DNA of 64,000 nt, taken from contig JBBELK010000972.1 in NCBI GenBank assembly GCA_037783545.1, forward strand, positions 248,001 to 312,000, written 5' to 3'. The stretch is from Henricia sp. BOLD:AAB3569. Its lineage: Eukaryota > Echinodermata > Asteroidea > Spinulosida > Echinasteridae. The translations under genes were made by a program, and so were the position numbers. Positions 11,501-21,430 of this stretch are shown here, piece after piece; position 1 is the stretch's first letter; each line of letters starts with the position of its first letter. The notes under the pieces were generated by a model, which saw nothing but the letters and a program-made list of their open reading frames with translations, was not told the DNA's origin and made no database searches.

Positions 11501-12751
11501 ACGTTGTCTCTTCTCAGAACGAGGTGTTTCTGGCCGGGGATCGCAGGATACGTGAAAGAACATGTACGCACTTGTTTTAGGTGCGTGGCCTCCAAGGCAC
11601 CAACCCCAGCTATTCGCACACCCATGCGACATGTACTGGCCTTCCAGCCAATGGAGCTTTTGGCAATCGACTTTCTAAAGTTGGACCGGGGACAAGGTGG
11701 TTTTGAGGACGTCTTAATCATGACAGACGCGTTCACCAAGTATTCATTAGCGGTCCCATGTAGAGATCAAACGGCGCTAGTGGTTGCTAAAGCCTTGCAA
11801 GATCATTGGATCTCCCACTATGGTATACCTCTTCGTCTGCACTCGGATCAGGGACGTAATTTTGAAGGGAAATTGATTGGGGAACTTTGTAAGTTGTATG
11901 GGATTACACAAACAAGAACAAGCCCATATCATCCTCAAGGTAACGGGCAGGCAGAGAGATTCAACAAGTCTCTCTGTTCCCTAATTAAGTCCCTGGAGAT
12001 TGCAGAACGTAGGAGATGGCCAGAGCGGCTTCCCCACCTGGTGTACATGTACAATTCCACGCCACATAGCGTGACGGGTGTTGCCCCTTGGACGTTGTTA
12101 TTTGGCCGGCAACCACTGACTCCCGTCGATCATCTGCTGGGAAACACGCAACAGGATTTTGAAGAAGAGTATGTCCAAGTACAGGCTGAGTTTCTGAAAC
12201 GTGCGTATGACCTTGTCCGTGACCGTCTTGTCAAGGCGGCAGATTCAAACAAAAGGTACGTGGATGCCAAGTGTAAACCTGCTCTACCTTTGGTGGTTGG
12301 AAGCAGGGTCCTCGTCAAGAACTCTGCATTCAAGGGCAGACATAAACTTGTTGATCACTTTGGACATGAACGGTATGTTGTCGTTCAATGTAATGACGAA
12401 GAGGACGTGTTTGCGGTCCGACCTGTCCTTGGAGGAAAGGAAAGATGGCTTAATAGGAGGTTGTTAATCCTTGACCCAAGAGGAGAAGTTGAAGAGCTGG
12501 ATGAGGCTGAGCCTTTGCGATGCTTACCTGATGTTGCTGGTTCTGAGACCTCTGATTCGGAGCCTCTCAATGAAGCCTCATCCTCTGACGATGAGGTATG
12601 GGTGTGCGTTCCTAAGAGAACGTCCGAGGACGCCCCTAGTGTGGTGCAGGGTCTTCCCCCTGAAAAAGCAGCCACAGACATTGTGCCTCGACGGTCTGAG
12701 AGGCTAAAGTTGAAACATCAGAAGGGTAACTGGCCAAGCCCTATTACCTAA
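8548..12751 (+). pseudogene. pol: LTR-1 pol: protease, RT, RNase H, integrase (broken in RT)
   Basis: The first part (8548-10209) has protease motif LDSGAETSLI (residues ~64-73) and RT motifs up to SSLDMANGYFQ. The second part (10211-12751, 846 residues) carries the rest of RT, RNase H (EVDASFKGLG; YTDNNPLAHL; ADALSRRP), integrase zinc region (HDHWGHPG...CFRC), the DDE core (LAIDFLK, HSDQGRNF, QAERFN) and a basic tail with RRSERLK. The RT palm is damaged three ways: a short deletion near 10150 removes the MPFGL block; a further one-base loss in a T run near 10196 restores the downstream frame; and the catalytic YxDD box reads YLGD, with GGC at 10235-10237. Integrase and RNase H look intact. 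The real upstream limit overlaps gag, since the frame is open before 8548. Confidence 0.9.
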
Positions 12752-13051
12752 ATAGTGTCTCATGTAGGAAATGGAAGTAGTCCGAGGCATGTGGACTGCA
12801 TGGTTGATGCAACTTTTACCAAGTTTATTTAGCAGATGCTAATACAAGCGTTTTAATACCTAAGTTTGGTTTATTTGACAGGAATATTGGGATCTTGGAG
12901 CTACATGTACAGTTGGAGGCGGCCGCTTAAGCGGACATGGTGTAAACCCCTTCGACCAAGCTAGAGCTTCGGGAGCCTGTAATATTCTAACAAATAAGAC
13001 TTTGAAAGTTTGTTCCGTAATAAAGTTGGAAATGCTTCTGCCTTAGTAGTC
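12752..13051 (+). other. LTR-1 spacer between pol and SGNH ORF
   Basis: About 300 bases without a credible frame. It may provide a splice acceptor or internal start for the third ORF, but no site stands out. It includes the palindromic GCGGCCGC near 12920. Confidence 0.4.
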
Positions 13052-13652
13052 ATGACAGATAGATTGAACGTGTATATTTTTGGGCATTCGTTCCCTGCGC
13101 GACTTTTAAGATATGCGCGTCAGAGTCACCAAACAGTGAGTAAATTGCTTAATCTTCAGTTGAGTCACAATGTTTTTATTGATGGACACCCAGGTCTGAC
13201 TTATGAGCGGATTTCTAGGAGTGGGGATTATTACATTAAAGAGATGAGACGTCACCCTGTAGATTTGTTATGCATTGACTTAGGTTCTAACGACCTGTGC
13301 ACGAGAGGAGGAACCCCTGGTGCTGTTGTGCAGGAAACTCTCCGGTTTCTTGAGATGTTTGAAAGTCAAGGGGTGCGTCCGGCTCATATTATAATAACTG
13401 TCCGTTATCCAGCGATCTCGAATTGCTCGTCCTGGGCAGGTCTCCGTCACTACATTTAACCACAGAGTTAAGAGATACAATGCTCTGTTGAGTAGGGTAC
13501 TTCTGGAACACGATAAGACAGTTCGAATGTACCGTCAAAGGAAGGTTAACTATCCGAAGTACATCTCAACAGATGGTTGTCATCTCACTGAAGATGGCCT
13601 TCTGAAGTATTGCAAGGGCATCCGTGAAGCCATTCTTTCTTGTAAAAACTAG
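13052..13652 (+). pseudogene. LTR-1 third ORF: SGNH/GDSL-hydrolase-like, frameshifted
   Basis: SGNH hydrolases are serine esterases and lipases. The ATG at 13052 starts MTDRLNVYIFGHSFPARLL, where GHSF matches the block I serine motif. A glycine-rich segment HPGLTYERI sits in the block II position, and IDLGSNDLC matches block III (GxND). Near 13400 the frame shifts by one base; the next frame continues (ARPGQVSVTTFNHRVKRYN) to STDGCHLTEDGLLKYC, a D-x2-H block V, and stops at 13652. All four sequence blocks of the family are thus present over about 200 codons, split by one frameshift. Its place between integrase and the 3' LTR, where some retroelements carry env-like or accessory genes, suggests an acquired accessory function. 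Substrate unknown. Confidence 0.72.
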
Positions 13653-14364
13653 GTTTTAGAGTACACACCTAATTTCGTAAAAGTGGATCCTAGGGAAACC
13701 CAAGTGTTTGCTCTTCACTGAAGAGTCGGGGGTGTTCTCCCACACTTGTTTAATTTGTTTTTCTTTAAGTGTCCTGGAACGGAAAGGGACAATCAGTGTT
13801 GAACAGATAAAAGCAGCTATCTGTTGATAAACAAATGGAAGTTTTCCATTGTTAATTTAAACTTTAGTAACGATTGTTCTAAAAAGTTTTAATTGTTATC
13901 ATGTATGTTGAGAACAAGCAGATTAGAGGCTGCATGTCTCTGTGGTTCGGTGTAATCCACTGTAGTTAATGTTATTGCCCAGTTATAAACTGTACCCTTG
14001 CATGTAGTTCTCACTACCAGCGTTAGAGTTCTATTGTTGTTCCGGTATTCTTGTCAACCGGTGTTGGCTTATTAATTTAAGAGCCCTGACTGCTACTTGT
14101 TTCATTAACTTTATTGTAGCAGATAATGGATGATTTCCATGATGCTTTTTAAGAGGTTTTCGTTGGGTATACTTTGTCATCCATCCTGAAGTTATTGTAC
14201 AAATCAGAGGAGATTATTTGTATCGTTGTATAACTTTGAAATATGTTGTATGTAAGATTGTCATTAGAACTGAAATGACACTCTGTATGAATCCGTACGC
14301 TTGGTATAATGTAATACTGGATTAATTACCATCCGAGGGCGTATGGTACGCAAAACAGGGAATT
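13653..14364 (+). other. LTR-1 3' non-coding region
   Basis: About 700 bases between the SGNH-like ORF and the 3' LTR with no credible frame. A weak purine-rich stretch, AAAACAGGGAA, abuts the LTR and may be the polypurine tract. Confidence 0.5.
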
Positions 14365-14872
14365 TGTAGGGGTATGGAAGTACCTTTAAGTTTAAACCTT
14401 TAAGTTGTAGCGAGTGCAGATCCTGCGCATGCGCGTTCGCTCTCTCTCTCTCTCGCCGGTCGTTCGACACGCCAAGTTTGACAAATTTTTTAGGCCAAAA
14501 GAAACCCATTAATTCATCGTTTTCACCAAATCCTGGGTAAAAGACATGAAAGTGGTGTAACCGCGCATTATTGAAGATGCGACTGTTGTGACAATGAGGC
14601 ATAGACGAGCAACTGACGTTGCAGCGAGTGAATTAGCTTGAGCGGCGGCGTATGTGACGGGACACTGCACTGCGTGTTGGACCGACTTGGTCTGGGGTTT
14701 TTCTTTCGCTTTGTTATTTTACTGGAAATGAACATTTTGCAAGTTGATGAGCAAGCTGATGTTTACAAGTGTAAAGCTGACTGACAAGCTGGAGATGAAT
14801 AAAGAGTCCACATCTGTTTATTTATGGTATTTTGCATCAGTTAATTAATTTGTGTAGAGATTCTGAGGGTAC
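14365..14872 (+). repeat. LTR-1 3' LTR, first segment
   Basis: This matches bases 1-508 of the 5' LTR (6357-6864), including the NRF1-type palindrome at 14424-14434 and AATAAA at 14798. It ends with GTAC (14869-14872), the left target-site duplicate of LTR-2. Confidence 0.93.
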
Positions 14873-15732
14873 TGTGGCGGTTATCGCACCGACAGTGACC
14901 CTGAGTCGTTCCTCGGCGGTTGCCAGCGAGCGGTCTACTCTGACAAGGCCTAGGAGGCGGGCTCGTTTGGGGGAAGTCTACCGCCAGGTGCAGGAGAAGA
15001 AGCAACGCAGCGGCGATTGAGCAAGCAAAGCGCCGCAGCAATAAGGGATTATTGCGCTCAGTTGGGGACGGGGTTAATAACAGTTGGGCACTTTTAATCA
15101 GACACAGCGAGACACCTTCTTAGGTTGGCACTCTTTTAATTGTCATCACCTTAACAGGCGCTATGTTCATTGACGACCACTGCAGTCGTTTCTAAGTGAT
15201 AACCTCTATAGGCGTAGTGCTATAAATCGGCCTTCCAAGGTCTCAAAGTGGGCACCTACACAGGTTGGGTTCCTATACAGGTGTGTATAGTACAACAGGC
15301 CAATGATCATAAGATTTACATCCACAATTTATAAGAAACAGGTTTAACGCCCCATGGATGGAGTTCTTCCTCCCGAGTTTCCAGGTCTTCTAACTACGTG
15401 AAAGTCTACAAATTAGGGTGCTCTACTCACGATATAGTCTCTTGATAAACCACACGGACAGGGGACTGCACGTCGCGTCAGACACGCACTACTGCGACCA
15501 CAAGATAAACAAGCGAGCACTAGAACTATCGATGCACTTTACGAGAACCGAAGACGGGAAGAACTACGGAAGAACTGCCCCACGTGGCGCGCAATCGCGC
15601 TTATATACGCACGCTCTTAAAGTCTGGTGCTACATGACCCAGCGCGCATCGGGCCTTACTGACGCCAGAGTACACGTTCGACTACAGGTACGGTGGCCCC
15701 AAGCTGACAAAGCAAACTGCTATTGCGCTACA
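14873..15732 (-). repeat. LTR-2 3' LTR (left end on + strand)
   Basis: 860 bases, with inverted ends TGTGGCGG and GCGCTACA on the + strand. It appears identical to 22879-23738. The open stretch within it (from about 15418) occurs in both LTRs and is not a gene. Confidence 0.95.
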
Positions 15733-16028
15733 CAGCCGCGCCTTAAGTTTCGGTCAGTCCCCTGACCGATTAAACGTACAAATAATAAACAAGCAATATA
15801 GTTTGCGCCTTATAAGGTCCTAAGACTTGTTAAAGAATTACGTACAAGAACAGATATAAATAGAGATAAAATCCCTTTAAATAAGCTTTAAATAGGAACT
15901 TTTAAAGAAAAGGTTGACTAACTTTATCAGCCTTAAACAACAAACAAGCTTTAACAAACTCTTTAACAAAACCTAAACCACAGAATAATGCACGTCGAAA
16001 ACTTTTCAAAGGTGCGATAAGTCCGTGT
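15733..16028 (-). other. LTR-2 3' untranslated stretch
   Basis: About 300 AT-rich bases between the zinc-finger ORF stop and the 3' LTR. It holds no gene and no obvious long polypurine tract. Confidence 0.5.
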
Positions 16029-17342
16029 CTAAGTGTTCTCTCCAAAGCGTAGGTGTTCTGCGGCAACTCCTGCAAGGAATGCAACATCATACACACGGGT
16101 AGTCTTATCCTTCATAACCTTGCTGGCATCCTGATAGAGCACTCTAGAGGAGGTTTCAGTGACTTTGGTGACATTTCCCGCCATGGCTTGTTCCAACCCC
16201 TCTTGACTGAACGAAGGTCCTAGGTGCTCCTCCCTGTCGTCAGTGTACTGGACGATCCTGCGAATCCTGGACTCCGGTCCTGCTGTTGCAGACTCTCTTG
16301 CCATAGGACGCAGATACACTACTTCGAACTCCCGCTTAGTTTCTCCTCGGAGCACCTTTGACTCCTGACGGTACATGTAGGTTTCCCGCGTCTCCCGGAC
16401 CTTAACGACTTGACCGGGGAGGAGGCTCTGCAGATTCAACAAGGGGTTCGCCTTCACAGGACCTGGCTGTTTAGGCTCCGTGTCCTGGTTCTGCTTGGTC
16501 TGCATTGCTTGCTTCATCATACTGATGCTCTTCCCTCCTTGGGTTGACCTGGTCTTCTTCTTCACAGGTACATCATTGGGCTCCCAGATAGACAAGGGTG
16601 TCGGGGACAACTCGATCTCAGCTATTTCTTGCATGTCCTCAACGGTCAGCGGAAGCAGCTCTTGCTCCTCCTGAGGCACTTCACCCCCACTCGCTTCATG
16701 ACTCCCCTGTTGCTGTGCTTGCTGAACTCCCTGAGTTGTGATTGGTGCCTCGGTCGCGCGTGGCTGTCCTCTTCCCTTCTCATGCGTTTCAGGAACGTGA
16801 TCCTCTGTGTCGATATCCGGTGCCCGAGATACGGTGCACGACGGCACAGATCGAGCAGACTTTTTGGTTGGTCGCTCCTCAGTAGGTTCCTCCCTATTCC
16901 TCTTCCTGTACGACTCCTTGTTGTCCCGTATTTTCTTTTCAGTCGGTCGCTGACGATCATCCCTTGCATCTTCTCCGTCCGAAGGCTTTGATTGCTTTTT
17001 CTCACTGGTCTTGGCATGTGTTTCTTTGGGGGTCGATTTCTTCTTGTCAGGCTGGGTTGTTTTTTTCGCCTCTATACGGTGTCCGGACTTCTCGATGTCC
17101 TCACACGTCTCTCCCTTAATGTCAGACACCTCTTCAACGTTGTCTGGGTGGCAGTCTCGATAATGATATCGTAGGTTGTCTCTCCTGTTGTTTTTATGTG
17201 CACATCTCCGGCACCTGAAGTAGACCTTCGGTCCATGCTCGATGGATAGATGACGGGACAGACTCCGAGGATGGAGAAATACCTCGCCACACTTCCGGCA
17301 CTTGCTCCTCTCCTCTGGTGAAGGCGCCTGGTCTTTCCCCAT
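16029..17342 (-). CDS. LTR-2 fourth ORF: two-finger C2H2 protein with duplicated C-terminal module
   Basis: A 437-residue basic protein, starting MGKDQAPSPEERSK, 113 bases downstream of the pol stop. Residues ~15-36 form CRKCGEVFLHP...HLSIEH and ~43-64 FRCRRCAHKN...HYRDCH; both are C-x2-C-x12-H-x4-H fingers, so nucleic-acid binding is likely. A long low-complexity Lys/Glu/Thr-rich linker follows. Near the C-terminus a ~37-residue module occurs twice, at about 310-346 (GQVVKVRETRETYMYRQESK onward) and 389-425 (GNVTKVTETSSRVLYQDASK onward). The shared pattern is V-x-KV-x-ET, then Y-x4-SKV, then T+, then V-x2-L. I do not recognise the module. It occupies the env-like position but shows no signal peptide or membrane segment, so it is an accessory protein rather than an envelope. 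Confidence 0.85.
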   Translation of the reverse strand: MGKDQAPSPEERSKCRKCGEVFLHPRSLSRHLSIEHGPKVYFRCRRCAHKNNRRDNLRYHYRDCHPDNVEEVSDIKGETCEDIEKSGHRIEAKKTTQPDKKKSTPKETHAKTSEKKQSKPSDGEDARDDRQRPTEKKIRDNKESYRKRNREEPTEERPTKKSARSVPSCTVSRAPDIDTEDHVPETHEKGRGQPRATEAPITTQGVQQAQQQGSHEASGGEVPQEEQELLPLTVEDMQEIAEIELSPTPLSIWEPNDVPVKKKTRSTQGGKSISMMKQAMQTKQNQDTEPKQPGPVKANPLLNLQSLLPGQVVKVRETRETYMYRQESKVLRGETKREFEVVYLRPMARESATAGPESRIRRIVQYTDDREEHLGPSFSQEGLEQAMAGNVTKVTETSSRVLYQDASKVMKDKTTRVYDVAFLAGVAAEHLRFGENT

Positions 17343-17455
17343 CGCCGACCTGCCAATACAAAGATAGGTGTAAACGGCTATGCTTTAGGGACCAACTCAT
17401 TGTTAGCCCCTGTCAAGGTGAATCCCTAGAATAGTGCCCTGGTGCCCTGGTGCCC

Positions 17456-20400
17456 TTAGCGATATCGCTGCGGCTTTCTGCGTTGCCTTGGGGGATTTCG
17501 TCTCGCCGCTTGCGCTTGCATATCCCCAGCCTTATGTACAACTTCCCCCTGTGAGCCCTGCTCAGTTGTCAGTAATTCAGTACCACGACTGTGAATGTCC
17601 ACGTCTCCTAGAGACTTCTCCTCGAGAGTTACCGGAACGTCCATATCACATGGTATTGTCGAGTCTTCTCGCACATCATTCCCATCTCCAGCCGCGCCTA
17701 GCTCTGGGTCCTCAGGTACGGACCCCTCCATATGTCTTGTGCGAGTATGGCTGTCTATCTCTGGCGTGCCCTTTTCGACCCATTCCTCTGGCATCTCACC
17801 TGTATAGGGCTTCAGTCTGTCAAAATGAACGACGGTTTTCCTGCTTCGCGGGCTTCTTTGGATCCGATAGGTTACGTCGGACAGCCTGTTAATAATCAAG
17901 TAGGGGCCTTCCCAACGCCTTTGAAGCTTCGCTGACAGGCCCGTCTTCCTACGTGAATTATAGAGCCAAACTAACTGGCTTTCCTTTAGCATGTTTGGTG
18001 TAGTCTTCCTATCATAACACCTCTTTTGTCTCCGTGCACTCGATTTCAGGTGCTCTCTTGCACGCGCGTGAGCAGACTGTATCGCTCCTCTCAATTGGAG
18101 AGCGTAGTCCGCCATTCCATCACCTTCACCTCGGTCAGGGTCTACTCGAATCGTCAAGTCCAGTGGTAAAAACACCTCTCTCCCCAACATTAACATGTTG
18201 GGAGATTCTCCGGTGGACTCGTGAGGGGTTGCTCTGTAAGCAAACGTCGCAAGGGCCAACTTCTCGTCCCAATCTCGCTGCCGCTTGTGGGGATCAATCA
18301 TTAGGGACACCATTCCTATCAAGGTCCGGTTGAACCGTTCAACCATCCCGTCAGATTTCGGGTTGTACGCGGTCGTACGCGTCTTATGGATCCCAAGAAT
18401 ATCACATACGCCAGCAAAAACCCGAGACTCGAAGTTGCGGCCTTGGTCTGAGTGTAATTCGACGGGAACGCCAAACTTACAAACGAACTCGGCGACAAAT
18501 ACTCTAGCAACAGTCTCCGCTTTTTCGTCAGGTATTGGATATGCTTCCACCCACTTGCTAAAGTAATCTCCTACTACCAAAACATACTTGTTTCCTCGCT
18601 CAGTCTCGGGAAGTGGACCAAGTATATCCAAAGCCACTCTCTGCATAGGTACACCGACGGGATACTGCTGAAGTGGGGCTCTCCTCGCCTTAGCAGGCGA
18701 CTTGCGAGAGGCACATACATTACACTGCCGCACGTACGACCTGACGTCGGCTCCCAATCCATGCCAGTGGAACCTCTGGCGCACCTTTGCCAATGTCTTT
18801 GTTTGACCCAAGTGACCTCCTGTAGGCCCTCCGTGCAATTCCTCCACCACCTCCTTTCGATGAGATTGAGGAACAATAACTTGATATCTCACATTACTGC
18901 CGTTGTCTGACTCCCACCTCTTGCACAGACATCCGCCTTTTATCTCCAGTTGGTCCCATAACAGCCAATACTTTTTCATCGCAGGTGAGGTAGCTGTCAT
19001 TGCAGACCACTCTGGTCTTCTGCCGTCGCCTGTCTTTGCTGCCAAAATCCAGCCCATTGTAGAGTCAGCTTCCTGTGCTATCCGCCACGTGTTCCTTGTT
19101 TCTGCCACCTCCAGTGAGATAATCCTCACACTGGGTGAGTTGTCCTCCTGGCCTTCGTCATTTCCACCATGAATGTTTGCGCCTTTTGGGGCGACTGATG
19201 TCATGTCGCCTCCCTCTCGTCCACACTGTGGGCAAGGCCTTCGACTCAACCCATCGGCATTCTTGTGGGATGTGCCCGGTCGGTGAACAATGATGAAGTC
19301 ATACTCACTAATGACCTGGAGCCATCGTGCCAACTGACCTAGGGGATCTCGGAAGTTGGTAAGCCACCGAAGGGCCCCGTGATCACTTCGAATGACAAAT
19401 CGACGCCCGTACAGGTACTGTCGAAATTTCTTCAGAAAAACCACAATGGCGAGCAGTTCCCTCCGGGTCACGCAGTAATTGCGCTCTGTTTTGCTGAGAA
19501 CTCGGCTACCATACGCAATCACTCGCTCTTGCCCATCTATCACCTGGGAAAGTACCGCCCCTATGCCGCTATCACTGGCATCTGTGTCCAACAAATACTC
19601 GGCATTGGGATCCGGAAAATTCAAAATAGGCGCTTCTTGTAGTCTCTGTTTCAATTCTTGGAAGGCGGCCTCACACTTCTCACTCCACTGGAATTCTTGC
19701 CCCTTTTCGGTCAAACGATGTAATGGCCTGGCCACATCAGCAAACGCCTTGATAAACCGTCTATAGTAACCAACTAAGCCGAGAAAACTCTGGACCTCGG
19801 TAACATTTGTTGGCGTTGGCCATTCCCTCACAGCGTCAACTTTCCCTGGGTCAGTCGCTATCCCGTCACCAGACACCACGTGCCCCAGATACAGCACACT
19901 CTCCCTGAAAAGGTGACACTTGCTAGGCTTCAGCTTGAGCCCCGCTTGGCGTAGGCGCTGTAGAACTACTTCCAAGCGCTGAAGCTCATCATGAACAGTC
20001 TTGGCGAAAACAATAACATCGTCTAGGTAGACTAGAACTGTCTCCCACTGTAGGCCCGCCAGTACACGCTCCATCAATCGCTCGAACGTCGAAGGGGCGT
20101 TGCAAAGACCAAATGGCATTACCCGCCAGCAGTAGAGACCACTCCGCACTACAAAGGCTGACTTTTGTTTGGCCCCCTGATCCAATTCTACTTGCCAGTA
20201 CCCTGATGATAAATCAAGTGTAGAAAACCAACGGGAACCTGTCAAGGTGTCTAACGTGTCGTCAATCCTGGGGATTGGGTATGCGTCTTTTAAAGTCACT
20301 GAATTTAGGCGGCGATAGTCTACACAGAATCGCTTGGATCCATCTTTTTTCTTAACGAGAACGACGTTAGCTGCCCAGGGGCTGTCGGATGGTTCAATCC

Positions 20401-20743
20401 TGCCATCTTGCAGAAGGTTCTGGACTTGTCGGTTTATTTCCTCTTGTTCGCTCTGTGGGAATCGTCTCGGCCTCTCCTTCATAGGTCTAGCGTCACCCGT
20501 GTTGATACTGTGTTTCGCCAGATTGGTGCGCCCGATATCGTTGTCACTTCTGGAAAAAACGTCACTGTAGTCACTAAGTAATTTTGCAATTTTGTCATGA
20601 TACTCAGGTGGGACCTCTTCCTTACTTCGCTGATAAAGGTCGGCAAGGTGTTCTGGTATTTCCGCCTGGAGCTGCGCTGGCAGAGGCAGCTGCTGTACGT
20701 CTTCTACGTCACTATCACTCACGTTTGTCACTTTGCCAGCCAT
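17456..20743 (-). CDS. pol: LTR-2 pol: RT, RNase H, integrase
   Basis: A 1095-residue polyprotein that copies element RNA and integrates the DNA. RT spans ~85-260, with FCVDYRRLNS, FSTLDLSSGYW, MPFGLCNAPSTF and the intact catalytic YLDD at 239-242. RNase H follows (LLDTDASDSGIG ~384-395; SDHGALRWL; NADGLSRRP). Integrase has an HHCC region (HGGPTGGHLG...CNVC), the DDE core (ALDILGP, HSDQGRNFES, MVERFNR) and a GPY/F-type region (RRWEGPYLIINR...VVHFDRLKPY). The ATG at 20743 lies three bases after the TGA that ends the protease frame and is in that same frame. Pol is therefore made either by readthrough of that TGA or by a separate start. Confidence 0.93.
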   Translation of the reverse strand: MAGKVTNVSDSDVEDVQQLPLPAQLQAEIPEHLADLYQRSKEEVPPEYHDKIAKLLSDYSDVFSRSDNDIGRTNLAKHSINTGDARPMKERPRRFPQSEQEEINRQVQNLLQDGRIEPSDSPWAANVVLVKKKDGSKRFCVDYRRLNSVTLKDAYPIPRIDDTLDTLTGSRWFSTLDLSSGYWQVELDQGAKQKSAFVVRSGLYCWRVMPFGLCNAPSTFERLMERVLAGLQWETVLVYLDDVIVFAKTVHDELQRLEVVLQRLRQAGLKLKPSKCHLFRESVLYLGHVVSGDGIATDPGKVDAVREWPTPTNVTEVQSFLGLVGYYRRFIKAFADVARPLHRLTEKGQEFQWSEKCEAAFQELKQRLQEAPILNFPDPNAEYLLDTDASDSGIGAVLSQVIDGQERVIAYGSRVLSKTERNYCVTRRELLAIVVFLKKFRQYLYGRRFVIRSDHGALRWLTNFRDPLGQLARWLQVISEYDFIIVHRPGTSHKNADGLSRRPCPQCGREGGDMTSVAPKGANIHGGNDEGQEDNSPSVRIISLEVAETRNTWRIAQEADSTMGWILAAKTGDGRRPEWSAMTATSPAMKKYWLLWDQLEIKGGCLCKRWESDNGSNVRYQVIVPQSHRKEVVEELHGGPTGGHLGQTKTLAKVRQRFHWHGLGADVRSYVRQCNVCASRKSPAKARRAPLQQYPVGVPMQRVALDILGPLPETERGNKYVLVVGDYFSKWVEAYPIPDEKAETVARVFVAEFVCKFGVPVELHSDQGRNFESRVFAGVCDILGIHKTRTTAYNPKSDGMVERFNRTLIGMVSLMIDPHKRQRDWDEKLALATFAYRATPHESTGESPNMLMLGREVFLPLDLTIRVDPDRGEGDGMADYALQLRGAIQSAHARAREHLKSSARRQKRCYDRKTTPNMLKESQLVWLYNSRRKTGLSAKLQRRWEGPYLIINRLSDVTYRIQRSPRSRKTVVHFDRLKPYTGEMPEEWVEKGTPEIDSHTRTRHMEGSVPEDPELGAAGDGNDVREDSTIPCDMDVPVTLEEKSLGDVDIHSRGTELLTTEQGSQGEVVHKAGDMQAQAARRNPPRQRRKPQRYR

Positions 20744-20746
20744 AGT

Positions 20747-21430
20747 TCATTCATGGACAACACAGGTTCTCTTCCCCGGATTAAAAAGTCTGATTGGTAC
20801 AACATCACCTTCGACGCTAACAAGAGTGCGGGCCACCACAACACCTTTACTCGCAACCTCACTCCTGTCTACTGGCTCTATGATCCCAAAGCCCTTTACA
20901 GGTGTTTCTAGTACAACACGCCCCGGCACGAGCGCTTCGTGACCTGGTGGTATCCTGGTTGTACGGCCTATGACTACTCTGGCGCAGAAGGCTTCACCTT
21001 TCGTGTCGGTACACCGGACCTTCTCCCCGTTAATTTCCAGCTCCATCGTCAGAAAGTTTAGAGTGCCAGCGGTGGGAAGCAGGAAGTCCATCCCTAAGAT
21101 TCCTTCTAAGGCGTCTAGCTTGCCAAAAGTGGCTAGCACTGGATAAGTAGTCCTACCCACGCGTATTTCAATCCACGCACTTCCAATACTGTCCAGCGGA
21201 GTCCCGTCCGCACTCTTAACCTTCGTCCCCCCGTTGTTCAATATGGGCCTATCCTCAGGTGCCATCTTGTAGAAGAGCGTAGAAGAAATGAAGGTACTTG
21301 TTGCTCCTGTATCTACCAACAAACACGCCTTGTAGCCTCTAATAGTAACCGGCGCAAAAAGTCCCCCCTGCGCCTGAATAATTGACCCCGTTTGAAACCT
21401 TGTCTCCCTACGGTCTAGATCTTTATCTCC
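20747..21430 (-). CDS. pro: LTR-2 protease (frame overlaps gag, ends in TGA)
   Basis: An aspartic protease that matures the gag-pol polyprotein. The frame is open from at least 21430, overlapping the end of gag in the -1 frame, so translation by -1 frameshifting from gag is likely. The active site is LLVDTGATSTFIS at about 21290-21330, followed by conserved LEGILGMDFL. The frame ends at TGA 20747-20749, then ACT, then the pol ATG, all in one frame. In related elements protease and RT normally form one chain. This TGA is either a readthrough signal or a disabling mutation. Confidence 0.85.
   Translation of the reverse strand, partial: GDKDLDRRETRFQTGSIIQAQGGLFAPVTIRGYKACLLVDTGATSTFISSTLFYKMAPEDRPILNNGGTKVKSADGTPLDSIGSAWIEIRVGRTTYPVLATFGKLDALEGILGMDFLLPTAGTLNFLTMELEINGEKVRCTDTKGEAFCARVVIGRTTRIPPGHEALVPGRVVLETPVKGFGIIEPVDRSEVASKGVVVARTLVSVEGDVVPIRLFNPGKRTCVVHE

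Noticed and set aside
15418..15765. 115-codon frame (also from 23424)
   Set aside because: It occurs in both LTRs of LTR-2, on the non-coding strand, and runs out of the LTR into unrelated sequence.
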